Shown here one piece after another: positions 55,236-64,000 of a stretch of DNA of 64,000 nt. This stretch comes from Oscillatoriales cyanobacterium RM2_1_1 (GTDB lineage: Bacteria > Cyanobacteriota > Cyanobacteriia > Cyanobacteriales > Microcoleaceae): positions 23,406 through 87,405 of the forward strand of contig JAAURB010000005.1 of assembly GCA_012033335.1 (NCBI GenBank), read 5' to 3'. Under the pieces are notes generated by a model, which was not told where the DNA came from, made no database searches, and worked only from the letters and a program-made list of their open reading frames with translations. The translations under genes and the position numbers were made by a program. Position 1 is the stretch's first letter. Each line of letters starts with the position of its first letter.

Positions 55236-56425
55236 CTATTGAGTCGCTGAAATGGGATAGGGGCGATCGCTATTCATCTCAAACTCCCCCTCTACAGCCT
55301 GCTGATAGTTGCTGACCAGATGGTTGGTGCCAAAGTCTTGCTTTTGGGTGAGAAAAGCCCATTCCTGACCGAGATGAACGTAAACCAATTCCTGAATGCT
55401 GTTCAGGGGAACCAGGGGAATCGCATCCCCCAGATTGACCACCCGGTAACTATTGGGAACGAGCTGACTATGGGCGCTCGCAAAAGTTGGATCCCCAACC
55501 CGAGGACTGGCATAGGTGTAGAGTTGGACTTGATTTTTAGGGCCGGAACCCGATTGGCAATGTCCAAAGCCGCCAAGGTTGCCAGGGAAGCCCCCAAACT
55601 ATGACCCGAGACGTAACAGGGAATTGCTGGATTGAGCTGTTGAGCGGCAACAATTACCTGATCCGCCACTTCGGCATAGAGGTTGGCAAACCCACGATGA
55701 ACTTTCCCCTCAAAATCAAATGGATACCGATCCACCGTAGGTTCAACCTGAACTGCCAGGAGGTTTTGCAGCCATTCATTGGTTTGTTGAGTGCCCCGGA
55801 AGATGATCATGTTGGCCTGGGGAGAACTTAGGACAAATCCCCAATACACTGGAATTTTCCACTTAATCGAGACACTCTGGCCTGCCACCCGCTTGACAAC
55901 CCGTTCAATATTATCCAGTTGAACTCGCAATGGGTCAGAAAAAGGCAGAACCGTTGGAGTTGAGTCTGGAACATCAATATTCTCAGAGATCTCTGATTCA
56001 TCGGGGCCAATAATTGAGGCAACCTGAGTGTAAGGGTTGAGGCGATCCGTATAGCTGGGCAGGGATTTAATCGATCCGTCATAGCCCTGCTGATACTTGC
56101 CATAGAAATATTGCTCTGTTCCCAGGCGACTACCCTGAATCAGGGGTTTTGAAATGCTACGACTGTAGGGAACGGTAGGGGGAAGGAGATTCACACTATT
56201 CTGAATGCTCTCAACATTAGCCGTGGCTACTTTATCAGCATTCAAGGCGGCATCTAGGGATCGCTGGGTGTAGGTGGGAGATCGCAACAATGTCTCCGTC
56301 AGCAGAGTTTGCTCTTTGCCCAGAGTCCGCAGACGAAAAAACTCATGAATGGTCGTTGCTGTGACTCCCCCCAACAACACCCCCATCAAGACCTTGCGAC
56401 GAGTCAGTTTAGTCATTCCCTTCAA
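55236..56425 (-). CDS. Class 3 (triacylglycerol-type) lipase, exported (frame broken)
   Basis: The N-terminus MTKLTRRKVLMGVLLGGVTA is a Tat-like signal or anchor. The hydrolase domain has the oxyanion block IIFRGTQ and the nucleophile elbow SGHSLGASLATLAA. The frame ends early at 55403. One extra base in the T5 run at 55534-55538 (A5 on the coding strand) gives VPALKNQVQLYTYASPRVGD, the family Asp block, and continues to 55236. The catalytic His is expected near FGTNHL. The restored length is 396 residues. The start overlaps the upstream membrane gene by 4 bases. Confidence 0.85.
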
Positions 56426-56862
56426 CCTCTAACGTTACTGCGGGGACTGCCGTAGCCACTGAGATAAAACTCATTAACTGTGCGCCCAATCATCCAAGTC
56501 CACGTCCACAGGGCAGCAGAAATTGCCAGGGGATTGATAACCGGTAGCCAGATGCTGGCTATAATCACCGCGAGCCAGGACATAAACCCCATGACGCAGG
56601 CCCCCAGGGCTCCAAAAAAACTGCCAATAATGGCTAACAATCCCTGACCTTTGACGAACCGCCATTCCGCCCCCAGATCCCAGATCATTTTCAGGGTCAA
56701 AATCCCAGCCAACAAAATGGTGAGGGAAAGCAGATTGGCAAAAGGGTTCAGACCCAAAATAGCAGCCAACAGGGCATAGTTGAAGATCAGTTCACGACCT
56801 GATCGGTAACAAAGACCAAGGTCGAGGGAGGGCTGGGCTTGAGGATTCAGGTATTGAGCCAT
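56422..56862 (-). CDS. Small membrane protein, coupled to the lipase
   Basis: The 146-residue product has four hydrophobic segments, including LLSLTILLAGILTLKMIW and VMGFMSWLAVIIASIWLPV. No family was recognised with confidence. The 4-base ATGA overlap with the lipase start suggests translational coupling. It may assist or anchor the lipase. Confidence 0.7.
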   Translation of the reverse strand: MAQYLNPQAQPSLDLGLCYRSGRELIFNYALLAAILGLNPFANLLSLTILLAGILTLKMIWDLGAEWRFVKGQGLLAIIGSFFGALGACVMGFMSWLAVIIASIWLPVINPLAISAALWTWTWMIGRTVNEFYLSGYGSPRSNVRG

Positions 56863-57382
56863 TGATTTGAGCGGTTAATATTGAGGGATTGAATCATAGA
56901 TTGAACCCTAAAAACTTCAGAGGGGGGCATTCCTAAATAGGCATTCCTGATCAATCGGGCTTACCTCTGGAAACCCCTAGATCATGAAGTTTTTTGGTAA
57001 TGCCGTCTTTCCCTGGACAATGCGGGAGGACAGCCGGAATTTTCAGGATTTCATCAGAAGTTTATCAAAGTATCAGCCAAGTGGATAGCAGAGTTCCCGT
57101 CTAATACCCCTCCAATAAGGTGGAACAAGGCTAATGGAGTAAAGCCATGATACCCCCTCTCCTAACCTTAAGGATTGTAGAATCAATCGAGTGGAATAGT
57201 CGTCTTGGCTGTTTCCCACCAGACTAGGGCCGACACGACAATTTTCATCTGAATCTATAGGTTTTCTGGCTGTTTGATAACCGAGAGCCCCAATGACTTG
57301 AACCGGATTCTTTACCTTGCCAAGTTCTTGACATTCTTTCTCTACAGTAGGCAAGTCCAGTAAATTGACGGGATTTTTATCC
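56863..57382. other. 520-bp region without a supported gene
   Basis: A 103-codon minus-strand frame (57073-57384) covers much of it but has no ribosome binding site or known family and runs into the secreted-protein gene in antisense. No repeat was noticed. Confidence 0.4.
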
Positions 57383-57667
57383 ATGAAAGCTTCAGCTAAC
57401 GCTCTAGTAATGGCGATCCTCAGTATTTTAGGAGTCAGCGGGTTGACCCAGATAGTTACGGCCCAGTCTCCGGATCTCCCGGTAGAAGTCGGGGACGGAG
57501 CGGATGAAATTGATCAAATTAACGCGGAGAAGATTAACTCTCATCTTGCCAAGGTTGCTCCAGAACCATTCCAGGGATCCCAATCCAAAGATGATGATGG
57601 AGAAACCAACAATAACGATAATGGAGAAGCTGATGATGACAATGATCGGGAGACTGATGATGATTAA
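57383..57667 (+). CDS. Small secreted acidic protein
   Basis: The 94-residue product has a clear signal peptide (MKASANALVMAILSILGVSG...VTAQS). The mature part is very acidic and ends in an Asp/Asn/Glu tract (GEADDDNDRETDDD) made of GATGAT-type repeats. Ca2+ binding is plausible but unproven. Start 57383 is preferred to 57365. No homologue was recognised. Confidence 0.55.
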   Translation: MKASANALVMAILSILGVSGLTQIVTAQSPDLPVEVGDGADEIDQINAEKINSHLAKVAPEPFQGSQSKDDDGETNNNDNGEADDDNDRETDDD

Positions 57668-57731
57668 TGCCAGGAGGTTGATTTGCCGGGTTTCCCAAAC
57701 TAACTCTGCTCCAGATTGGATCTGTCTGGAC

Positions 57732-59871
<2,140 letters not shown>

Positions 59872-59969
59872 TCAAACAATATACCCTAATCAATGGATTA
59901 ATCAATCAATCACAATCAACAGACGATTCTCAATGGACTATATTCAGTCATCAAAGTCAGTTATAAATT

Positions 59970-60902
59970 CTATAAATTCAGGCCGGAGATTTCACTAAAT
60001 TTCGGCATTAAAGTTTCGGCCCCGTTACTTTCTGATTCAGGCAATTGAGCATTAATCGCTTGAACAATTCGGGATTCATTCTCCACCTGAAACACATTAG
60101 CATAGAGATTCGCAACAATTTGTTTGCCTTCCTGGGTTAATTCCAGATAGCGCAACGCTGCCGGAATATAGGGAAATACCCCATTCCAATAGAACTTGGC
60201 ATAGTTTTTGCGTAGATCCCCTGGGGTTTTGTACCCGAGGACTTTATTGGTGCCAACTTCTTCAAATTCATAGAACAGGGCGCTGATTTTCTTCAGGTAG
60301 CGGGGATCGCTAAGTTGACCAATTAAATCCGCCGCCCGAGCCAGCCCCGAAAAACTATGTCGATCCTGATGGGTTTCATCTGTGGGTACAGGAAACCGGG
60401 TCAACTCAATATTACGCTTGATTTGTTCTGCATCGATTAGCTTATGACCGCCAAACCGTTCGTCAATCACTAGTTTCCCCCGATCTACATGGTAGGGAGT
60501 CAAGCTAGCAGAAGTCGCCCCTATGGGAATAGACACCATTCCCCCCTCTACCCCGGAAGCATACAGCCCCAGAGATTCCTGATCCTGACGACAAACTCCT
60601 TTGACATAACCGATATCGTGGCATAGGAGGGAAATCAAGAAATGTAACCAATCCTCCGGGGATACCCCACCTTCCCGAATGTGTTTCCCCCGCAGAATAT
60701 CCTGTCCGACGAGGGTTACCATCATTGTGTGTTCGACATCGTGATAGAGAGCATCACAATTGGCGATATTTTCCAGGGCCATGGTACCGGCCCAGCTAAT
60801 AATCTCGGGATAATTTGGCTGAAATCCTCCATAGGTTCGACGATAACCTGCCTGGAGGCGTTGAACAAAAGCATCAATCAGGACGGCGGTTGCGTTAAAC
60901 AT
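59970..60902 (-). CDS. HD-domain metal-binding protein (Npun_R2479-like)
   Basis: The 310-residue soluble protein has HD-type metal ligands: His in YHDVEHTMMV (about residues 53-58), CHDIGY (about 94-99) and a later Asp/His (RAADLIGQL). HD proteins are usually phosphohydrolases. Similar proteins are widespread in cyanobacteria without known substrate. It lies alone on the minus strand. The 424 bases upstream hold no gene. Confidence 0.82.
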   Translation of the reverse strand: MFNATAVLIDAFVQRLQAGYRRTYGGFQPNYPEIISWAGTMALENIANCDALYHDVEHTMMVTLVGQDILRGKHIREGGVSPEDWLHFLISLLCHDIGYVKGVCRQDQESLGLYASGVEGGMVSIPIGATSASLTPYHVDRGKLVIDERFGGHKLIDAEQIKRNIELTRFPVPTDETHQDRHSFSGLARAADLIGQLSDPRYLKKISALFYEFEEVGTNKVLGYKTPGDLRKNYAKFYWNGVFPYIPAALRYLELTQEGKQIVANLYANVFQVENESRIVQAINAQLPESESNGAETLMPKFSEISGLNL

Positions 60903-61325
60903 AATGATCTAGAGCCATTTAAGCTAAAACAGTTTTTTTAATCTCACATTGTCTCAAATCATAAAATTTATCTTTGAAAGAGATTAGTTCCCTATGAACC
61001 CTTAAGACAATCCCCCATCAATACTAAGGATAAGTGACTATTCACAGCAGTTTATGAAAATTTATGAAAGTGGCCAGGAACTCAGAATTTTAATTCTTCA
61101 AGAAGTTTATATCATCCTTATTATATCGTTGAGATCTGACCAAATTGCCGTTGTCAAGCTCTTTACCAGAACTTTACAATTCTGGGTAGAATCATTCCAG
61201 TACAGGCATTTCTGAGTTTTACATTAAGAAAAGTTATGCTTGAGAACAGTTATTTTCCCTGGGATTGCTGGCTGGATTGCAGCTAGATTGGATCCAGATC
61301 GCTTCTCCCTAACAACGCTGCTTTT
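60903..61325. other. 423-bp intergenic region
   Basis: AT-rich, with no ORF or hairpin supported. GAAAATTTATGAAAG is a small local duplication (GTTTATGAAAATTTATGAAAG near 61050). Confidence 0.4.
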
Positions 61326-61425
61326 GAGTAGGTGGTTGTAATTAATTATTAAATGGCAGGGGGTTTGGGGCTTCGCCCCAGGCAGGAAGGGGACACTGCC
61401 CTCTTCAATAAATGCAGGTAGTCAT
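61326..61425 (+). repeat. Dispersed repeat family A, copy 5
   Basis: GAGTAGGTGGTTGTAATTAA starts the element. The core GGGGGTTTGGGGCTTCGCCCCAGG follows, but the right end breaks off at CTCTTCAATAAATGCAGG, where a gene fragment begins. The copy therefore marks an insertion or rearrangement point. Confidence 0.65.
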
Positions 61426-61557
61426 GTCACTCAGTCCGTCGCAGGGGAGGCTGTTAATACTGCCTCCAAAATTGTCAATGACTTTGCTCTCTTTCCCGAA
61501 CATTGTGAAGAACCAACTGCTCGGTACTGCGAAGGGGAATACGAAGACATAACCTGA
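61402..61557 (+). pseudogene. C-terminal fragment of an unknown coding sequence
   Basis: An open frame of 51 codons ends at TGA 61555-61557 and reads as ordinary protein (for example SKIVNDFALFPEHCEE). It has no start codon in frame near its left end, where it abuts repeat A copy 5. It looks like the tail of a gene cut by the repeat or a deletion. No family was recognised. Confidence 0.4.
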
Positions 61558-61691
61558 TCCGGTAAGTTTTAGTAAAATTACCTTTGCCTGCCCGATAGCT
61601 AACAGGTTAAGAGAGGCAAGGCATATCCTCTTGTTGTGTAAGGTATTATGGAGAAGTCCAGCGAGGAAGCGTAGCGATCAGGAGTCAGCGT

Positions 61692-61980
61692 ATGCAAGCC
61701 ATCCTTAGTTAAGCCGTGAAGAAGTTGCGCGTCGGGCAAAGCAACTGTACGAAATGGCATTCATCAAAATGTCGAGGTCGAAGAGAATATTGGTAAGATG
61801 GTCATTATCGACATTGAGACAGGCGATTACGAGGTCGATAAGACTGGCTTGCAAGCATCTCGCAACCTCAGCAAAAAGCACCCAAATGCTAGACTCTTTG
61901 GAATTTGGATTGGATACAATGTTACCGTTTCCTTTGGGGGTGTCATAGAGCGTGGTGACAAATGTTTTCTGGGATTGTGA
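61692..61980 (+). CDS. Conserved cyanobacterial hypothetical protein (two frame breaks)
   Basis: The reconstructed 96-residue protein starts at 61692 (MQAILSLSREEVARRAKQLY). It continues ENGIHQNVEVEENIGKMVII and DIETGDYEVDKTGL to a stop at 61978-61980. One T is missing at 61710 (TT for TTT) and one A near 61755 (GAAATGG for GAAAATGG). From memory of cyanobacterial genomes, proteins of this pattern are common and often precede a clan AA protease gene, as here. The next gene starts in a GTGA overlap. Confidence 0.6.
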
Positions 61981-62070
61981 CAAATCAATACGCAACGGTC
62001 GCTCTAACGTTTTTGTTACCAAACGGTTCAACTATCCCGGTCGAATTTGTCATCGATACAAGATTCACTG
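61977..62070 (+). pseudogene. 5' fragment of a clan AA aspartic protease gene
   Basis: A GTG at 61977 overlaps the previous stop by 4 bases and opens VTNQYATVALTFLLPNG, then STIPVEFVIDTRFTG. That segment is the retropepsin active-site region, but the Gly of D-T-G is Arg here (DTR). The frame is lost after about 31 residues, where the sequence passes into a sugar-transferase fragment. The gene is truncated and not functional. Confidence 0.55.
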
Positions 62071-62275
62071 GATCGATACTTCGATCCCCAAGAGACGACT
62101 GAACGTCAATTGACTCGAATTGGCACGATTATCCGGAGTTACGCGATCGATGACGTTCCCAATCTGCTCAATGTGCTGCAAGGTGATTTGAGTATCATTG
62201 GTTCTCGCCCTTCGGAACCCCATGTCGTGGATTTAGTAAACCCTGAATGGTAAACCATCACCAAGGTCAAACTCA
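62065..62275 (+). pseudogene. Fragment of a bacterial sugar transferase (undecaprenyl-phosphate type)
   Basis: Residues SLDRYFDPQETTERQLTRIG, IIRSYAIDDVPNLLNVLQGD and LSIIGSRPSEPHVVDLV match the C-terminal catalytic part of initiating phosphoglycosyl transferases (WcaJ/GumD type). There is no N-terminal membrane region. A TAA at 62251-62253 stands where a Gln codon (CAA) is expected, because TITKVK follows in the same frame. The start fuses directly to the protease fragment at about 62068. Confidence 0.6.
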
Positions 62276-62392
62276 TAGATAGGGGATATGTGCAATGGCA
62301 CAAACGCTGACTTGTCAGTCAATAAAGAAATTGATTATGCTAATGCAACACAATACGCAAATAGGTGTTTTCTTGCGTGCCGCCATGCTTAC

Positions 62393-62704
62393 TGTGAGAC
62401 TGTAAATTAGTTTGTGTAAGTGATCAACATAGCCAATAATGAAGGAGATCACTATGACAACTCAACGCAAGATCAGCTTGAAAACCAACAACACAGTCAA
62501 CCAGCTCATCGACGAACTGCTGCAGGACTACCGATCCGCGTAGCGCACCCAACCCCCGAACAGATCCTAGGAGAAGACGGACTACTCAAACAGCTCAGTA
62601 AAGGACTGATAGAACGAGCCCTGCAAGGAGAACTGAGCCATTATCTGGAGCAAACCTCTTCAGAGGTGCGGGAGGCAGAAGAAGAAGCCAACCCAATGGC
62701 TTGA
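62393..62704 (+). mobile_element. Remnant of an IS256-family insertion sequence
   Basis: GAGACTGTAAATTAGTTTGTGTAAG near 62395 looks like an IS256-type left end. ATG at 62455 begins TTQRKISLKTNN and VNQLIDELLQDY. After a frame change, PEQILGEDGLLKQLSKGLIERALQGELSHYL follows, the N-terminus of mutator-type transposases. The catalytic DDE region and the right end are missing. It is inactive. Confidence 0.7.
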
Positions 62705-62810
62705 GCAACATTAAACTGTCTTAATTTCCAACCATTCTAGAGGGTGAGCAATCCAGCTTTTCACGACAGGGGAGGCTGGGTTATGCTGATGCCAACCCAG
62801 CCGACAAGCG

Positions 62811-63500
62811 CTAGATTATTAACGGTTCAATAATTCTAATTTGATTGAACTCTGCAAGGGTTATACCCTCAAGAATTGCTAGCGTTTCACCCGTTGAGCG
62901 CAGAGTAATAAATACGTCTGGTGCAAAGCCTGGGAGAGTAAAATTTCCGTCTGCAAAGTCTAAATCTGCTTCTGTAATATTTCCTTGGAGAACTAAACTA
63001 TCAGTGTTTCCGTAGTCTCGAATTAGATCGGTTCCGGCTCCTGCGCCTAGAACAAACTGATCAGAACCATTTCCTCCCTGTAATGTATCGTTGCCCCCAT
63101 CGCCAAATATCAGGTCATTCCCGTCGCTGCCATCGATAGAATCATTCCCCTGACCGCCAAACATCGTATCGTTTCCCAACCGTCCAAGTAGCACATCTTG
63201 GTTATTATTTCCAAACATTAAATCATTGCCACCTCCTCCGAAGAGTTCGTCATTTCCGATATCGCCAAACATCGTATCTGCTCCCTGTCCCCCTTCGAGG
63301 ATATCGTCTCCCTTTCCAGCAAACAGCCAGTTGTTATTCCCAGCAGAAAACAGAAAGTCGCTATCTGAGCCACCAAAGAGGGTGTCACCCCCCCCCGCAC
63401 TTCCCCGCAGGGTATCACCCCCACCCAAGCCAAAGATGAGATCTGTTTCATCACCTCCCACCAAACTATCTGGGCCTTCTGTTCCGAAAATTTCTGCCAT
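62811..63500 (-). CDS. RTX-type calcium-binding repeat protein
   Basis: The 229-residue product is formed almost entirely of GGxGxDxUx nonapeptides. These are about ten to twelve recognisable units such as GGQGNDSIDGSDGND and GGNGSDQFV, which fold into a parallel beta-roll binding Ca2+. The C-terminal 60 residues (IRDYGNTDSLVLQG onward) form the usual end cap. It is probably secreted by a type I system. No signal peptide, ABC exporter or other domain is seen. Confidence 0.88.
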   Translation of the reverse strand: MAEIFGTEGPDSLVGGDETDLIFGLGGGDTLRGSAGGGDTLFGGSDSDFLFSAGNNNWLFAGKGDDILEGGQGADTMFGDIGNDELFGGGGNDLMFGNNNQDVLLGRLGNDTMFGGQGNDSIDGSDGNDLIFGDGGNDTLQGGNGSDQFVLGAGAGTDLIRDYGNTDSLVLQGNITEADLDFADGNFTLPGFAPDVFITLRSTGETLAILEGITLAEFNQIRIIEPLII

Positions 63501-63826
63501 GATTCACTTTCCAAATTTTGACAAAGGTTATGCTTAAAACATACCCAGTTTGCCGGATTATCGATCATTGGTTTGGGGATTCTACTATTTAGTATCCATT
63601 CCTGGGGTTTGAGCTATGCAGTTTCGCTACCCTAGCCCCCCAATTCTGGGGGGAACTGGAGTTTGTTGAGTGGTGAGCGTCATACCAAATCCGGTTGGAT
63701 GAGAGACAAAACTCAACTAGACCCCTCCCAACCTCCCATTGATTGCAGATCCGACCCCCGTTGATCAATGATTTTGCCCCTGTGCTGAACAGTTAGAGAT
63801 CTGAAGTGCCAACACTCCATGATTGA
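63501..63826. other. Intergenic region at the right end
   Basis: No gene, repeat or RNA is supported. The sequence is GC-balanced, with two stretches of CCCCCC and GGGGGG near 63640. Confidence 0.4.
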
Positions 63827-64000
63827 TTACAGGGCCGTTCAAAATTAGGTACTAGGGTTTTCCTGGACTTCACTCAGACAGAAGATCAAGATTGCCCCAT
63901 TCAAATCCCTGCCGTTCAGGGGAATCAGGTTTTCATTAGGAAAACTTATCAAACAGATAAAGAAATATTGTGTTATTTCCCTTTACAAACCTTCATGTTC
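63827..64000 (+). CDS. Possible partial coding frame at the window edge
   Basis: An open frame of 58 codons runs from after TGA 63824-63826 to the end, reading LQGRSKLGTRVFLDFTQTED and then QDCPIQIPAVQGNQVFIRKT. It has no ATG or GTG start near the left end, so it could be a gene whose start is lost, or chance. No family was recognised. Confidence 0.25.

Noticed and set aside
57073..57384. 103-codon minus-strand frame opposite the secreted protein start
   Set aside because: It overlaps a better-supported gene in antisense and has no binding site or family.

Overview
The window comes from a cyanobacterial chromosome, most likely a filamentous Oscillatoriales/Leptolyngbya-like organism. The evidence is the orange carotenoid protein with its fluorescence recovery protein, an NblA phycobilisome-degradation gene, a CpcS bilin lyase, a CYP120-type P450, and very frequent HIP1 octamers (GCGATCGC). 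The genus cannot be fixed from the sequence alone. No tRNA, rRNA or CRISPR array was seen.

Layout. 0-1.5 kb: tail of a probable pyruvate kinase gene, a strong hairpin, a dispersed repeat, then cysH. 2-4.9 kb: a PhnD-like binding lipoprotein followed by a HAMP histidine kinase. 5.1-8.7 kb: ocp, frp, a hypothetical gene and an alpha/beta hydrolase. 8.8-13.1 kb: a small putative secreted peptide, a CYP120 P450 and an overlapping TpsB/FhaC-type outer-membrane transporter. 13.2-17.3 kb: a wall amidase, a glyoxalase-fold protein, and a minus-strand run of two unknowns, a Coq4-like protein and a small membrane protein. 18-23.8 kb: housekeeping genes (geranylgeranyl-reductase family, frr, pyrH, a redoxin without its active-site cysteines, a retropepsin-like protease, carA). 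23.8-36.3 kb: a minus-strand cell-surface polysaccharide cluster (GT2, GT4 and GT-C enzymes, a Wzx-type flippase, a sulfotransferase, a UDP-galactopyranose-mutase-like flavoprotein). 36.8-43.7 kb: a hybrid receiver/histidine-kinase protein, murJ, lspA, bioY and bioB. 44-49.4 kb: pstSCAB behind a Pho box, then convergent nblA, which is divergent from cpcS across a 26-bp palindrome. 49.4-60.9 kb: pentapeptide lipoprotein, RibD-like reductase, Cys-rich small protein, Pro/Asn-rich protein, recF, HEAT-repeat protein, lipase, ligA and an HD-domain protein. 61.3-62.7 kb: a stretch of truncated genes and an IS256-family remnant, followed by an RTX calcium-binding protein.

Two points matter for anyone using this annotation. 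First, at least 15 single-base frame breaks interrupt 11 loci, including essential ligA and carA. Almost all are one-base losses in homopolymers or directly beside HIP1 sites, so most are probably sequence errors rather than decayed genes; coordinates here give the full reconstructed genes. Second, two families of dispersed intergenic repeats (called A and B here) occur several times, one with MITE-like inverted ends and one with a long GC-rich hairpin.

How the genes work together: OCP/FRP, NblA, CpcS and the HEAT-repeat protein all concern phycobilisome photoprotection, turnover or chromophorylation. Placing pstSCAB beside nblA suggests a link between phosphate status and antenna turnover. 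The polysaccharide cluster probably builds and exports a sulfated surface glycan.
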